Shown here: positions 21,215 through 31,866 of the stretch, one piece after another
Numbering within the stretch: the stretch's first letter is position 1
Layout: the number at the start of each line of letters is the position of its first letter
Assembly: GCA_026182355.1 (NCBI GenBank)
Contig: JAPFBL010000561.1
Span: forward strand, 62,001 to 126,000
Reading direction: 5' to 3'
DNA: 64,000 nt
From: Hermatobates lingyangjiaoensis
Lineage: Eukaryota > Arthropoda > Insecta > Hemiptera > Hermatobatidae
The notes under the pieces: generated by a model
Told to the model about the DNA's origin: nothing
Database searches by the model: none
The model's input: the letters and a program-made list of their open reading frames with translations, nothing else
Position numbers and translations under genes: made by a program

Positions 21215-21410
21215 TATATACTTTTTCGTTGGAAATACGATCCAAAACGGACAAATATGATTCAATATAGAAATAGAAACATAGAGAAATCAAAAGAACA
21301 CACTTAAAGTCTCTAATTTTCGGTTTGAACCGTCTTCAGGAGAGATAAGAGAGGGAAACAAAGCGCACTGGACACAGACGGCTGGAGACCCAGTACCAGT
21401 GGTATATATA
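21215..21410 (-). mobile_element. single H3a arm within (TA)n
   Basis: One arm only, ending in GGCTGGAGACCCAGTACCAG, then (TA)n. Confidence 0.65.
21318..21339 (-). ncRNA. hammerhead ribozyme core, family H3a
   Basis: All H3a elements intact. Confidence 0.8.
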
Positions 21411-21484
21411 TATATATATATATATAGTTCAATATAGAAATAGAAATATAGAGAAATCAAAAGAACACACTTACAGTTTCTAAT

Positions 21485-21506
21485 TTTCGGTTTGAACCGT
21501 CTTCAG
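21485..21506 (-). ncRNA. hammerhead ribozyme core, family H3a
   Basis: Intact except that stem I reads TCTC/GAAA. Confidence 0.75.
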
Positions 21507-21635
21507 GAGAGATAAGAGAGGGAAACCAAGCGCACTGGTTCAGAGACTGTTGGAGACCCTCCAACCTCGAAGACGTTGGAGACGGTCTCTAACCGTCTCT
21601 GAACCAGTGCGCTTGGTTTCCCTCACTTATCTCTC

Positions 21636-21657
21636 CTGAAGACGGTTCAAACAGAAA
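21636..21657 (+). ncRNA. hammerhead core, family H3a, stem II change
   Basis: Core kept; the last C of stem II is A. Stem I TCTC/GAGA intact. Confidence 0.7.
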
Positions 21658-21744
21658 ATTAGAGATTGTACGTGTGTTCTTTTGATTTCTCTATGTTTCT
21701 ATTTCTATATTGAACTATATATATTTACACTTACAGTCTGTAAT

Positions 21745-21766
21745 TTTCGGTTTGAACCGTCTTCAG
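21745..21766 (-). ncRNA. hammerhead ribozyme core, family H3a
   Basis: Core, stem II and AATT intact; stem I TCTC faces CAGA. Confidence 0.75.
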
Positions 21767-21855
21767 GAGAGATAAGAGAGGGAAACCAAGCGAACTGTTT
21801 CAGGGTCTCCAACCGTCTCTGAACCAGTGCGCTTGGTTTCCCTCTCTTATCTCTC

Positions 21856-21877
21856 CTGAAGACGGTTCAAACCGAAA
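21856..21877 (+). ncRNA. hammerhead ribozyme core, family H3a
   Basis: All H3a elements intact. Confidence 0.85.
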
Positions 21878-21954
21878 ATTAGAGACTGTAAGTGTGTTCT
21901 TTTGATTTCTCTATGTTTCTATTTCTATATTGAACTATATATATATATATATCA

Positions 21955-22165
21955 AATAAAACGGTTCATAGGACTTTAGGTAAAAATTATGAAGAGAACA
22001 ACTCAAAAGATAAATACAAACATAACTCACTTCTAGATTTTTGACAAACGTCATTATCAGGAGAAGAAGTGTTGCGCAAAGAGGGAAACTGAGCGAAACT
22101 TTGTCTCTTGATGATGATCAATGACGAAATATAGAAGTGAGTTATGTTTGTGTTGTACCATATAT
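21955..22165. mobile_element. foldback with decayed hammerhead pair
   Basis: The minus motif (22037-22060) reads CTGATAA, stem GAC-GTTT-GTC, then AAAA. The plus motif (22109-22132) reads TTGATGA ... GAA-ATAT-A. Related in its flanks to the H4 and H7 families. Confidence 0.5.
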
Positions 22166-22469
22166 GCTAATGGTGGTGCAGTCATAATGAACATGATCCA
22201 CGTAGTTCACCATTGAAATAGTTTAAATATTAAAATTAAATAAAATATATAAATTAAAGGTTTAAATATTTAGTAATAGACTTTCTTTTAAAAGCTATAA
22301 TCAAAAATTTATGAGTCTATTCATACAAATTTAAATATAACTGAAACACTTCTCATTAGAACAACGAATGTCGAAATATCGAATTGTGTTTTATCTGTAA
22401 CAAGTTTTTGCTCTTTTCTTTACGTTATCGTTTCGGATCATTAATATTTATTATAATATATATATATAC

Positions 22470-22885
22470 TAGTATATTTTGGGAGCAGACCTTCATTTAG
22501 ACATGTTTTATTAAAGAGTATGCCGATCTTCATTTTTGTTCGTTTTCTATTTAATTTCTCAAGTTTTCTAAGCTTGGTTTTTAACTCTTCAGGTAAATTG
22601 AACACTAACTCTCCGAAGTGATTTATTCTTGAGCTCCATAGTAGTAATCCAATAATACACTCTAAACCTAACTACAACAAAAAACTATACATTATTGTTG
22701 TAGTTAGGTTTAGAGTGTATTATTGGATTACTACTATGGAGCTCAAGAATAAATCATTCGGAGAGTTAGTGTTCAATTTACCTGAAGAGTTAAAAACCAA
22801 GCTTAGAAAACTTGAGAAATTAAATAGAAAACGAACAAAAATGAAGATCGGCATACTCTTTAATAAAATATATATATATATACAT
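22470..22885. mobile_element. Penelope-like ORF fragment as a perfect palindrome
   Basis: 22480-22670 and 22693-22875 are inverted copies. Both encode LVFNLPEELKTKLRKLEK and KRTKMKIGILFNKI, similar to the fragment at 20224-20345. Confidence 0.6.
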
Positions 22886-23214
22886 ATACATAATCAATCT
22901 CTTATCTCAACCATAAATATTCAACACTATTTTTCTTTATCGAGGTTTGGTCGAGCGTTTAACAGTACAACCAACACCTTTAATTAAATTGTATATTCTT
23001 ATAAGTAATGTAACATATAGTTTTTTCATGTAACTGTAAATAATTTATGTATTGATGTTACATCAATAATATATTGATGTATTATGTATTGATATAATAA
23101 ACTGCCCCTTGATGATATCTACAAATATATAGGCTTAAAAGTGTTTTACTGCTTGACACTGGACTAAACCTCAATAAAGAAAAAAAAATTGATTTAATAT
23201 ATATATATATATAT

Positions 23215-23376
23215 AAAGATTTCACATAAACACGTGAAATAACAATCAATGATCAAACCACAATAAGAAAATGGGAAAACAACTTGGGTTTTTGACTCTG
23301 ACGAAGACCGCTTGTTACCGTTGAAAGATCTTAGTCTTGTTTTCCCATTTTCTTATTGTGGTTTGATCATTGATAT
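23215..23376. mobile_element. short H1 foldback within (TA)n
   Basis: The left arm lacks the ribozyme part; the right arm is complete. (TA)n on both sides. Confidence 0.7.
23298..23326 (+). ncRNA. hammerhead ribozyme core, family H1
   Basis: CTGACGA ... GAA, AGATCT, GACT/AGTC; one mismatch in stem II (ACCG/CCGT). Confidence 0.75.
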
Positions 23377-23389
23377 ATATATATACACG

Positions 23390-23593
23390 AGTTCAAAATC
23401 GAAGAGAATAACACATAGAATAAAGAAATACTTAGTAACTGAAATTATCGAAAAATCCGTCTTCAGGAGAGACAGAGAGAGAGGAATTTTTCAAAAAATT
23501 TTGAGTTAGTAAGTGTGTTTCTTACCCTTTGTTACTATTCTTCAATTTTGAACTCGTATTGTGTCCAGTTTGGATAACCTTTCCGTTTTTAAA

Positions 23594-23600
<7 letters not shown>
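23390..23600. mobile_element. decayed H3b foldback
   Basis: Arms recognisable (GAGTTCAAAATCGAAGAG), but the core reads GATAA instead of GAAA. Confidence 0.5.
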
Positions 23601-23638
<38 letters not shown>

Positions 23639-24080
23639 AGATTTCACATAAACACGTGTAATAACAATCAATGATCAAACCACAATATGAAATGGGAATA
23701 GACTAAGCTCTTAGTCTTGTTTTCCCCATTTCATATTGTAGTTTGATGATCATTGATATATATTTATATATCTAATTAAATGAAACGATTTCACAAACTA
23801 AATAAACTACATTGACATAACACACAGAAAAGAAACAGAAACTCACTACTATATTTCGATGGCCTCGTCGTATGACGTCATACCCCATACAGTTTATATA
23901 TATATAAAACGAAAGTAATACGAAAGTAGACACTGATCTAATTCACTTCTACATTTCGACCAATTGTCGTCATCAGGAAGCTATAGGAATGTGACAACGA
24001 TGTCGTCAGTGTCTACCTTTGTGTTGCTTTCTTCATAATTTTTAACTAAATTCCTATGTACCGTGTCATTTGATATATAT

Positions 24081-24130
<50 letters not shown>

Positions 24131-24173
24131 ATATATATTATATATATAAAACCGTGTCATCTGATTTTTACAC

Positions 24174-24220
<47 letters not shown>
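23596..24220. repeat. (TA)n microsatellites with H1 mini-foldback and H7 element
   Basis: (TA)n tracts at 23596-23637, 24074-24147 and 24177-24218. They enclose a coreless H1 foldback (23638-23762), an H10-like fragment with CTATATTTCGATGGCCTCGT (23790-23900) and an H7 hammerhead arm (23905-24072). Confidence 0.7.
23954..23976 (-). ncRNA. hammerhead ribozyme core, family H7
   Basis: CTGATGA, stem II GAC-AATTG-GTC, GAA, stem III ATGT (one wobble), A17, stem I CTTC/GAAG. Confidence 0.8.
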
Positions 24221-24522
24221 TTCAATGTACATAAAGAAACGTAGAGAAATTAAAACACACACTTACAGTCTCTATTTTCGGTTGAACCGTCTTCAGGAGA
24301 GATAAGAAAGGGAAACCAAGCGCACTGGTACAGAGATGGTTGGAGACGGTCTCCAATCGTCTCTGTACCAGTGCGCTTGGTTTCCCTTTCTTATCTCTCC
24401 TGAAAGTTTAGTTCAACCGAAAATTAGAGACTGTAAGTGTGTGTTTTTAATTTCTCTACGTTTCTTTATGTACATTGAACTGTATTTGTCCGTTTCGGAT
24501 CGTATTTTCATCAAAAAAGTGT
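24220..24522. mobile_element. H3a hammerhead foldback within (TA)n
   Basis: Left core intact; right core disrupted (CTGAAAGTTTAGTTC). Confidence 0.7.
24276..24296 (-). ncRNA. hammerhead core, family H3a variant
   Basis: CTGAAGA, stem II GGTTCAACC, GAA, then AAT instead of AATT, so stem III is shortened. Confidence 0.65.
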
Positions 24523-24599
24523 ATATATATATATATAAAGTCAATTCTCGGAGTAAATCATCTCTTAACAATTCTTCATTATAATTCATCAATAAATAT

Positions 24600-25150
24600 A
24601 TTATAATCAAGATAAATGTTTCGATTCCACATAGTTATACCTAAATACCTTAAATCTAAAAAAAATTGTTCTACACAACTGGAAATTTTTGTGCCAAAAT
24701 ACCGAATAACAAAAAAAAAAATTGGGACAAACACTCTTAGACGAAAATTGTACTTTAAATTGCATTAGTAAATTGCACTCTCTGTATATATTATGCTTTT
24801 TTTTTTGTTAATTACAATAATTGCACGAACTATCTTAGTATACATTTTAATGTATTGATTTATATTTAAAAGTATTTTTTTTTTTCTAAATTGATAGTAA
24901 GACAATAACACGCACAAACAAATTACAGGAAAAAAAATTTGTTAACAAGTAAGAAAAGTTTAGAGAATTGACAAAACAAATTGTACTGACACATATATAA
25001 ATATATATAAAAATGAGTTATTACATTATAAGTTATTGGTGTATTGATCATTTCGGTTTATAAGGAGCAAATTAATTTGAAAATTTTATACGAGTCATGT
25101 ATTGGGTGAAAATTTAAAAAAAAAATGAATAGAAAATAGAATAATCTACT
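24600..25150. other. AT-rich stretch, no feature seen
   Basis: A/T homopolymers. No ORF of note, TIR or array. Confidence 0.5.
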
Positions 25151-25355
25151 GATGATAATACGGTGTCCAAACCGGAGGCAGTAGGACTGATTTGTGTAGC
25201 GATGGAGTGGCGGAGGGGAGTAGTTTCATATTTGTCTCTGTCGCCTGCGGGTTGATTTTGTGGCAGGATGTATGTTCTTGTGGATTGCTATCACGAGGTG
25301 TTGTTGAAGGATACAGTAAAACTGAAATATGGCTTTAAATTGAAACAAAAAAAAA

Positions 25356-25550
25356 ATGGCTAACGAAACTTTAGATTTGGTCAATGACAACTACGGTGAT
25401 TCTGTCGTTAGTAGTTCAAGTGTATTTTCAGGAGGAGCAGGAATTGTTACAGGAGGAGAGAGACTTCGTGGAAGACGACCGCCTGTAGTCAGCACTTACG
25501 AAAGGCGCTTTTGCTCTCTCTGGTCAACGGTTATCTGTTCTGTGAGCTGA
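25356..25550 (+). CDS. hypothetical short ORF (MANETLD...)
   Basis: 64 codons, starting MANETLDLVNDNYGDSVVSS, with S/G-rich middle and RLRGRRPPVVSTYERRF near the end. I do not recognise it. It might be a first exon or the 5' part of a retrocopied gene, since the mariner-related HTH fragment follows directly. Confidence 0.3.
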   Translation: MANETLDLVNDNYGDSVVSSSSVFSGGAGIVTGGERLRGRRPPVVSTYERRFCSLWSTVICSVS

Positions 25551-25785
25551 CCAACTGGAAAATGTCCTACGGTAACATTCAGCGTATTGATTACTGAAGA
25601 TCTCAACATGAGAAAGATTTGTGCGAAGCTCGTTCCAAAAGTCTTGACTGAAGATGAGAAGATGAAGCGTAAGCAGGCTTACCTTGGAGTCGTGGATGCA
25701 TTCAAACATAAAGGACTTCTTCATAATGTTATCACACGATTCTCCCACTCGATTGAAAACATCGCTAAAAGGACATTATTTTAGG
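25500..25785 (+). pseudogene. mariner-related HTH domain fragment
   Basis: EDLNMRKICAKLVPKVLTED followed by EKMKRKQAYLGVVDAF matches the conserved helix-turn-helix to linker segment of mariner/SETMAR-like proteins. The upstream part (SYGNIQRI) needs a frame change. It ends in TAG at the array. Confidence 0.6.
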
Positions 25786-26881
25786 CTTCAACAACACCTC
25801 ATGATAGGAGTCCACCTATCTCAACAACACCTCGTAATAGGAGTCCACCTATCTCAAAAACACCTCGTGATAAGAGTCCACCTTTCTCAACAACACCTCG
25901 TAATAGGAGTCCACCTATCTCAAAAACACCTCGTGATAAGAGTCCACCTATCTCAACAACACCTCATGATAGGAGTCCACCTATCTCAACAACACCTCAT
26001 GATAGGAGTCCACCTATCTCAACAACACCTCATGATAGGAGTCCACCTATCTCAACAACACCTCGTGATAGGAGTCCACCTATCTCAACAACACCTCGTG
26101 ATAGGAGTCCATCTATCTCAACAACACCTCGTGATAGGAGTCCACCTATCTCAACAACACCTCGTGATAGGAGTCCACCTATCTCAACAACACCTCATGA
26201 TAGGAGTCCACCTATCACAACAACACCTCATGATAGGAGTCCACCTATCTCAACAACCCCTCATGATAGGAGTCCACCTATCACAACAACACCTCATGAT
26301 AGGAGTCCACCTATCACAACAACACCTCATGATAGGAGTCCACCTATCACAACAACACCTCATGATAGGAGTCCACCTATCACAACAACACCTCATGATA
26401 GGAGTCCACCTATAACAACAACACCTCGTGATAGGAGTCCATCTATCTCAACAACACCTCATGATAGGAGTCCACCTATCTCAACAACACCTCGTGATAG
26501 GAGTCCACCTATCACAACAACACCTCATGATAGGAGTCCACCTATCACAACAACACCTCATGATAGGAGTCCACCTATCACAACAACACCTCATGATAGG
26601 AGTCCACCTATCACAACAACACCTCATGATAGGAGTCCACCTATCACAACAACACCTCATGATAGGAGTCCACCTATCACAACAACACCTCATGATAGGA
26701 GTCCACCTATCTCAACAACACCTCATGATAGGAGTCCATCTATCTCAACAACACCTCGTGATAAGAGTCCACCTATCTCAACAACACCTCATGATAGGAG
26801 TCCACCTATCTCAACAGCACCTCGTGATAGGAGTCCACCTATCTCAAAAACAGCTTTCAGGCGACAGAGACAAATATGAGG
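25781..26881 (+). other. ATG-less reading frame through the 33-bp array
   Basis: The frame after TAG at 25782 stays open for about 365 codons to TGA at about 26879. It encodes the 11-residue unit STTPHDRSPPI with H/R, D/N and S/T variants and ends KTAFRRQRQI. A TTATTTTAG precedes it and could act as a splice acceptor. Most likely a neutral consequence of the period; coding is not shown. Confidence 0.3.
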
Positions 26882-26959
26882 CCACTCCTCTCTGTCACAC
26901 ATATTCCCCTCCATCGCTCCAGAAAGTCATTACTACTTCTGGACGTTGTATTTAACCCT

Positions 26960-27860
26960 TAACATATAATGGATACACACACACACACAAATATTAAAAA
27001 TGTACACCATTTCTTTTTTATATATCACAGCAGAGAGAAAAAAAAACCCTATTCATTCCATTGAAGTCAGATAAAAATAATATACAAGGTGATTGAAAAG
27101 TAACTCCCTATTTAGAAAAATATGTATAATTTTTATATGCTGTTTTCTTTTTCAAATTTTTAATATCTTTCTTAATATATTATGTTGGCTTACTGTGACG
27201 ATTGGCCTCATTTCTTTTCAAAATATCTTTTGGAGTGATGAAGCAGTTTTTCGTATCAGTGTATCATCACAACTGTCACTACTGGCTACGGTCGAAATAT
27301 AGCTATTGCGATTTTGTGTTATTCCGACAAAAAAAAAAAACCAAACTGGATACTTAGACGAAATTAATTACAAAATTTAAAGGATTTGGAAAGAAATTCT
27401 GTTACTTTTTTTTAATAAAAACTCTTCAATGGAATAAATGGTTCCTTTACAGTTTAAAACAACTTGTAAATCGAAACAAATTGGAGTTCGAAACAGAAAA
27501 GTTGAGAAAAATATGCCCCCCGCCCCCACTCCTCCCTCATTCGTCAGAATTGAATTCGAAAATAATTTTACAACTCGAGTTTTACTTTAATTTAAATACA
27601 ATAATGTATTTTCAGTAGTTTATACAGAAGTGTTTTCTGAAAGTCACTGTGAACTTTTACTTATTATTAAATAATTAAAATAAAAAATTATTATAAAAGT
27701 GCAGAATGACTTTCCGAATAGCCTGAATATATGTCTTTATCTATAGTGAATCCTGCAATATTTAAAAATAACATCTATATATGATCTAACCGAGAGGATT
27801 ATGCTATTTTCCCATAATGTATTTCTTATGGAGAAAGCTTTGGTTCTCTACTGAATAGGT
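26960..27860. other. AT-rich stretch, mostly nothing seen
   Basis: An (AC)n tract at 26976-26990 and GTGATTGAAAAGTAACTCCC at 27090, which resembles mariner-type termini. No complete element could be bounded. Confidence 0.4.
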
Positions 27861-27945
27861 TATATCAAAAGATTTCACATAAACACGTGAAATAACAATC
27901 AATGATCAAACCACAATAAGAAATGGGGAAAACAAGACTAAGATC

Positions 27946-27974
27946 TTTCAACCGTAACAAGCGGTCTTCGTCAG
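27946..27974 (-). ncRNA. hammerhead ribozyme core, family H1
   Basis: All H1 elements intact. Confidence 0.85.
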
Positions 27975-28013
27975 AGTCAAAAAACCCAACTGAGTCAGTT
28001 GGGTTTTTTGACT

Positions 28014-28042
28014 CTGACGAAGACCGCTTGTTACGGTTGAAA
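28014..28042 (+). ncRNA. hammerhead ribozyme core, family H1
   Basis: Inverted partner of 27946-27974; intact. Confidence 0.85.
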
Positions 28043-28139
28043 GATCTTAGTCTTGTTTTCCCATTTCTTATTGTGGTTAGATCATTGAATAGGTTATCTG
28101 TCGATGAAAATTCTAGAACGAATTAATTACGGTTCTAGA

Positions 28140-28695
28140 GTACTTTTAAAGACCAAGGATAAGTTGTTTTTTTTATTACTTTACTATAAGTAAAGTATAG
28201 TGAATAAGATATTATTATCAAACGTCATCCCTATCGCTGCTGAAGTCGCCCGATTTCATTTATAATCCGTGATTTTGGAAGGTTACGTTAGTCCCATTGA
28301 TGATACAGCCATTGCGAAACCGGTCGGGCGACTTCAAGAGCAATAGACGAGGTATTAAATTAAATTTATAATAATATAATAATAATTTATAATAATTATT
28401 ATTTATAATAATTTATAAATTTAATTTATATAAATATATATAAATATTTATATATATAATATAAATATATATTATATAAATTTATATAATTTATAATAAT
28501 ATTTATAATAATTTATATTAATTATAATTTATAATAATATAATAAGAGGTTTATAATAATATCTTATTTACTAACCTCTGTGACATTAACAATAAGCATG
28601 TATTTCAAAGTATAGTGATCGTGAAAAAATTTGATCGCGAAATTTTCACGAAATTATATATTTTGAGGTCCCCCAAAGTCGTTTTATTTAATAAA
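28140..28695. repeat. composite repeat with H9 hammerhead and repeat Z
   Basis: 28560-28690 and 28140-28215 are partial inverted copies (AAAGTATAGTGATCGTGAAA). Between them lie the H9 motif and an (ATA/TAT)-rich stretch at 28350-28560. The H9 part recurs at 63780-63940. Confidence 0.5.
28297..28319 (+). ncRNA. hammerhead-like core, family H9
   Basis: TTGATGA, stem II GC-CATT-GC, GAA, palindromic stem III ACCGGT, C17, stem I CCC/GGG plus outer GTC/GAC. Confidence 0.6.
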
Positions 28696-29109
28696 ATAAT
28701 ACATAAAGGATTTAAATTTGTATCTCATAAAAAGGAAATTCATACATATACAAGGATCATTATGGTAATTCAACATGGAAATGTTTGACTAACATTCATG
28801 TCATCTCCTCTCCCTCATATCATGTTAGCTATTAGACAACTTATACTGTGTCAAGAAAAAAAAAATTTAAAATAAAACATCCCCCAATCGTATTGACTTT
28901 TCTATTGCTGTTATACTTTTGTACAAATATTTCGTACCCACTGTTCGAAGTGTAATGAGCAAAAACACCAACAAAAATTAACAAAAAATAATTTTTACTG
29001 ATATGTATTTCAATATTCAAGTAGATTATCAATGAATTTTAGGGAAAAAAAACCATGAATTATTCGCATACCATATAAACATCAACCATAGTAATTTACT
29101 ATATTAAGG

Positions 29110-31145
29110 TATTATTGTAATAAAAGAGAAAGAAGGTTTAGAAAACTCGTTATAAACGTAGGCTTTCCATTTGTCATGGAATTAACCTGTACTCCAGAAA
29201 GAAGGGTTGGTTATTTACTTTTAGGGTATATTCTGCACGTAGAATGAGGCTTTTACAATACTGTCTTATAAACGTAGGTTTTTTTTTAAGTTTCAGGGTA
29301 TTATCCAACTAGCAAAAACTAGGCTTACAAAACAATTTGATAAGCGTTGGTTTTCAAATTATTATCATTGATACAGAAACAAGGCTTACAAAACTGTTGT
29401 ATAAACGTAGGTTTGAGGGTATTATCCTACTTTTAGAAACAAGGCTTACAATACTGTCTTATAAGCGTAGGTTGCTTACGTTTAAACGTACCACTACTAA
29501 AAGCAGAAACTAGGCTTACAAAACTGTCTTATAAGCGTAGGTTTAGGGTATTATCCTACTTTCAGAAACAAGGCTTACAATACTGTCTTATAAACGTAGT
29601 TTTTTTTTAAGTTTCAGGGTATTATCCAACTCGCAAAAACTAGGCTTACAAAACAGTTTGATAAGCGTTGGTTTTCAAATTATCATCATTGATACACAAA
29701 CAAGGCTTACAAAACTGTTGTATAAACGTAGGTTTGAGGGTATTATCCTACTTTTAGAAACAAGGCTTACAATACTGTCTTATAAGCGTAGGTTTTTTTT
29801 TTAAGTTTCAGGGTATTATACAACTCGCAAAAACTAGGCTTACAAAACAGTTTGATAAGCGTTGGTTTTCAATTTACCACCATTCATACAGAAACAAGGT
29901 TTACAAAACTGTTCTATAAACGTAGGTTTGAGGGTATTATCCTACTTTCAGAAACAATGCTTACAATACTGTCTTATAAACGTAGGTTTTTTCTTAAGTT
30001 TCAGGGTATTATCCAACTCGCAAAAACTAGGCTTACATAACAGTTTGATAAGCGTTGGTTTTCAAATTATCATTGATACAGAAACAAGTCTTACAAAACT
30101 GTTGTATAAACGTAGGTTTGAGGGTATTATCCTACTTTTAGAAACAAGGCTTACAATACTGTCTTATAAGCGTAGGTTTTTTTTAAGTTTCAGGGTATTA
30201 TACAACTCGCAAAAACTAGGCTTACAAAACAGTTTGATAAGCGTTGGTTTTCAAACTATCACCATTCATACAGAAACAAGGCTTACAAAACTGTTGTATA
30301 AACGTAGGTTTGAAGGTATTATCCTACTTTTAGAAACAAGGCTTATAATACTGTCTTATAAGCGTAGGTTGCTTACGTTTAAACGTACCACTACTAAAAG
30401 CATAAACTAGGCTTATAAAACTGTCTCATAAGCGTAGGTTTAGGGTATTATAATGCGCCCAGAAAAATACGTAAAACATTGTCTTAAAGGCGTAGGTTAT
30501 TTATATTTCAGAGTATTATCCTCCTCGTAAAAAAATTATCATATAAGCTTAGGTTATTTACGTTTCAATATATCATTATACTAAACGAAGAAACAAGATT
30601 AGTAAAACTATCATACAAACGTAGGTTTAAGGCTATTATCCTACGTGCAGAATATAAGCTACAAAACTGTTTTATAAGCGTAGGTTATTTCAATCTCCTG
30701 CTATTCACAGGAGTAGAATCAGGTATGATCATACTCGCAGAAACAAAGTTTTGAAAAACCATCTTACGAGCGTAGGTTTTTTAAGTTTCATAGTACTATC
30801 CAATTCCCAGAAACTAGATTTACAAAACTGTCTTATAAGCGTAGGTTTTCAAGCTATCATCATTCACACATAAACAGGGGCTTACAAAACTGTCATATAA
30901 ACGTAGGTTTAAGTGATATTATCCTACTTCCAGATACAATACTTGCAATACTGTCTTATCAGAATAGGTTGCCTACATTTTAACATACCACTACTAAAAC
31001 CAGAAACTAGGCCTTCAAAACTGTCTCATAAACGTAGATTCATGCCCACAGACATACAACACAGTTTTAAAGACGTAGGTTATTTATATTTCAGCATATT
31101 ATCCACCTCATACAAAAATACCACAAAAACGTAGGTTATTTACAC
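29110..31145 (+). repeat. minisatellite (GCTTACAAAACTGTCTTATA type)
   Basis: Units of about 60 bp around ACTGTCTTATAAGCGTAGG, grouped into ~220-bp higher-order blocks at 29150-30400, becoming degenerate towards 31140. It lies just 3' of FoxN1/4. Confidence 0.85.
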
Positions 31146-31728
31146 AAAATTCTCATTTTATCATCTTCGATAGAAAAAAAAAAGAAAAAACCCCAAAATA
31201 TAAACTATTTATTTATTCAGTTTTCTAATAAATTTCATTAAATTTTAAAGAATTTTCTTAATTTATGGACACCTTGTATATCAGGACGATATGTAAAAAA
31301 AAAAGAAAAAATATTTCAACCTTGTACAAGACTCGTCAAATATTTATAAAATATATCCACAAGAAAGGAAAACACCCTCCACAAAATTGAGGGTTAAACA
31401 GTTGGCACAAGACATCCCTACGTGAGATCGACTGTACAGAGTACAGGTCCTTATTAAATTCTTTTTAAAATTTAATATATATATATAATATAAAACAGTC
31501 AAACGGAAGTTTGAATCTTCTCTGTTTTTTTTTCTCTTCCTTTATTTACTTATAATACTGGTTCAGTGACTTACTTATAAGTTTTTTTTTAATTTTTTTT
31601 TTGAGAGTCACTCAAATATATTTCTAAAGGTTTTATAAACTAGTAAAAAAAAAATAATATATATAAAAAAATGGTAGGTTAGAATTGTTGTTTTTTTTTT
31701 TGTACAATTTTTGTATTATTTAAGGTTC

Positions 31729-31866
31729 CTACTGATGGGAGGCTATAGGTTGCCTGTAGCAGTGCTCAAGGCGTGCCCTTTTGACAGGAGTTAGGTACAT
31801 ACTGTTCTCAGCTTCTTCCACAACTTCTTCAAGAAGACCGAGTTCTTCATAAACTTCTTCACCAAA
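31729..31866 (-). CDS. FoxN1/4: FoxN1/4 last coding exon
   Basis: Acceptor TTTTTCAG, then [20 protein letters not shown] and [20 protein letters not shown], stop TAG at 31731..31729. Overlapping AATAAA-type polyadenylation signals lie on the minus strand near 31205-31217, giving a 3' UTR of about 0.5 kb. Confidence 0.85.
   Translation of the reverse strand, partial: FGEEVYEELGLLEEVVEEAENSMYLTPVKRARLEHCYRQPIASHQ

Larger units (their letters stand above)
21425..21722. mobile_element. H3a hammerhead foldback
   Basis: Inverted arms around a GAGACCCTCCAACCTCGAAG centre, in (TA)n. Confidence 0.75.
21725..21950. mobile_element. H3a hammerhead foldback
   Basis: Third H3a unit in this cluster, ending in (TA)n. 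Confidence 0.75.
25195..26925. repeat. 33-bp minisatellite with inverted flanks
   Basis: About 32 units of 33 bp at 25788-26860 (CACCTCATGATAGGAGTCCA plus CCTATCTCAACAA). The flank after the array (26865-26925, AGGCGACAGAGACAAATATG) is an inverted copy of 25196-25255. A single inverted unit (TATCACGAGGTGTTGTTGA) sits at 25287-25305. The array is open in several frames because 33 is a multiple of 3. Confidence 0.85.
27868..28090. mobile_element. H1 hammerhead foldback (short, nearly perfect)
   Basis: Arms 27868-27991 and 27995-28087 pair almost completely. The sequence TTGAATAGGTTAT / CTGAATAGGTTAT on both sides (27851-27864 and 28085-28097) looks like a target duplication. Confidence 0.8.

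Noticed and set aside
23446..23470. H3b hammerhead core
   Set aside because: Reads GATAA instead of GAAA; not counted.
25684..26955. Long ORFs of (MIGVHLSQQHL)n
   Set aside because: They follow from a 33-bp period without stop codons; the opposite strand and another frame are equally open.
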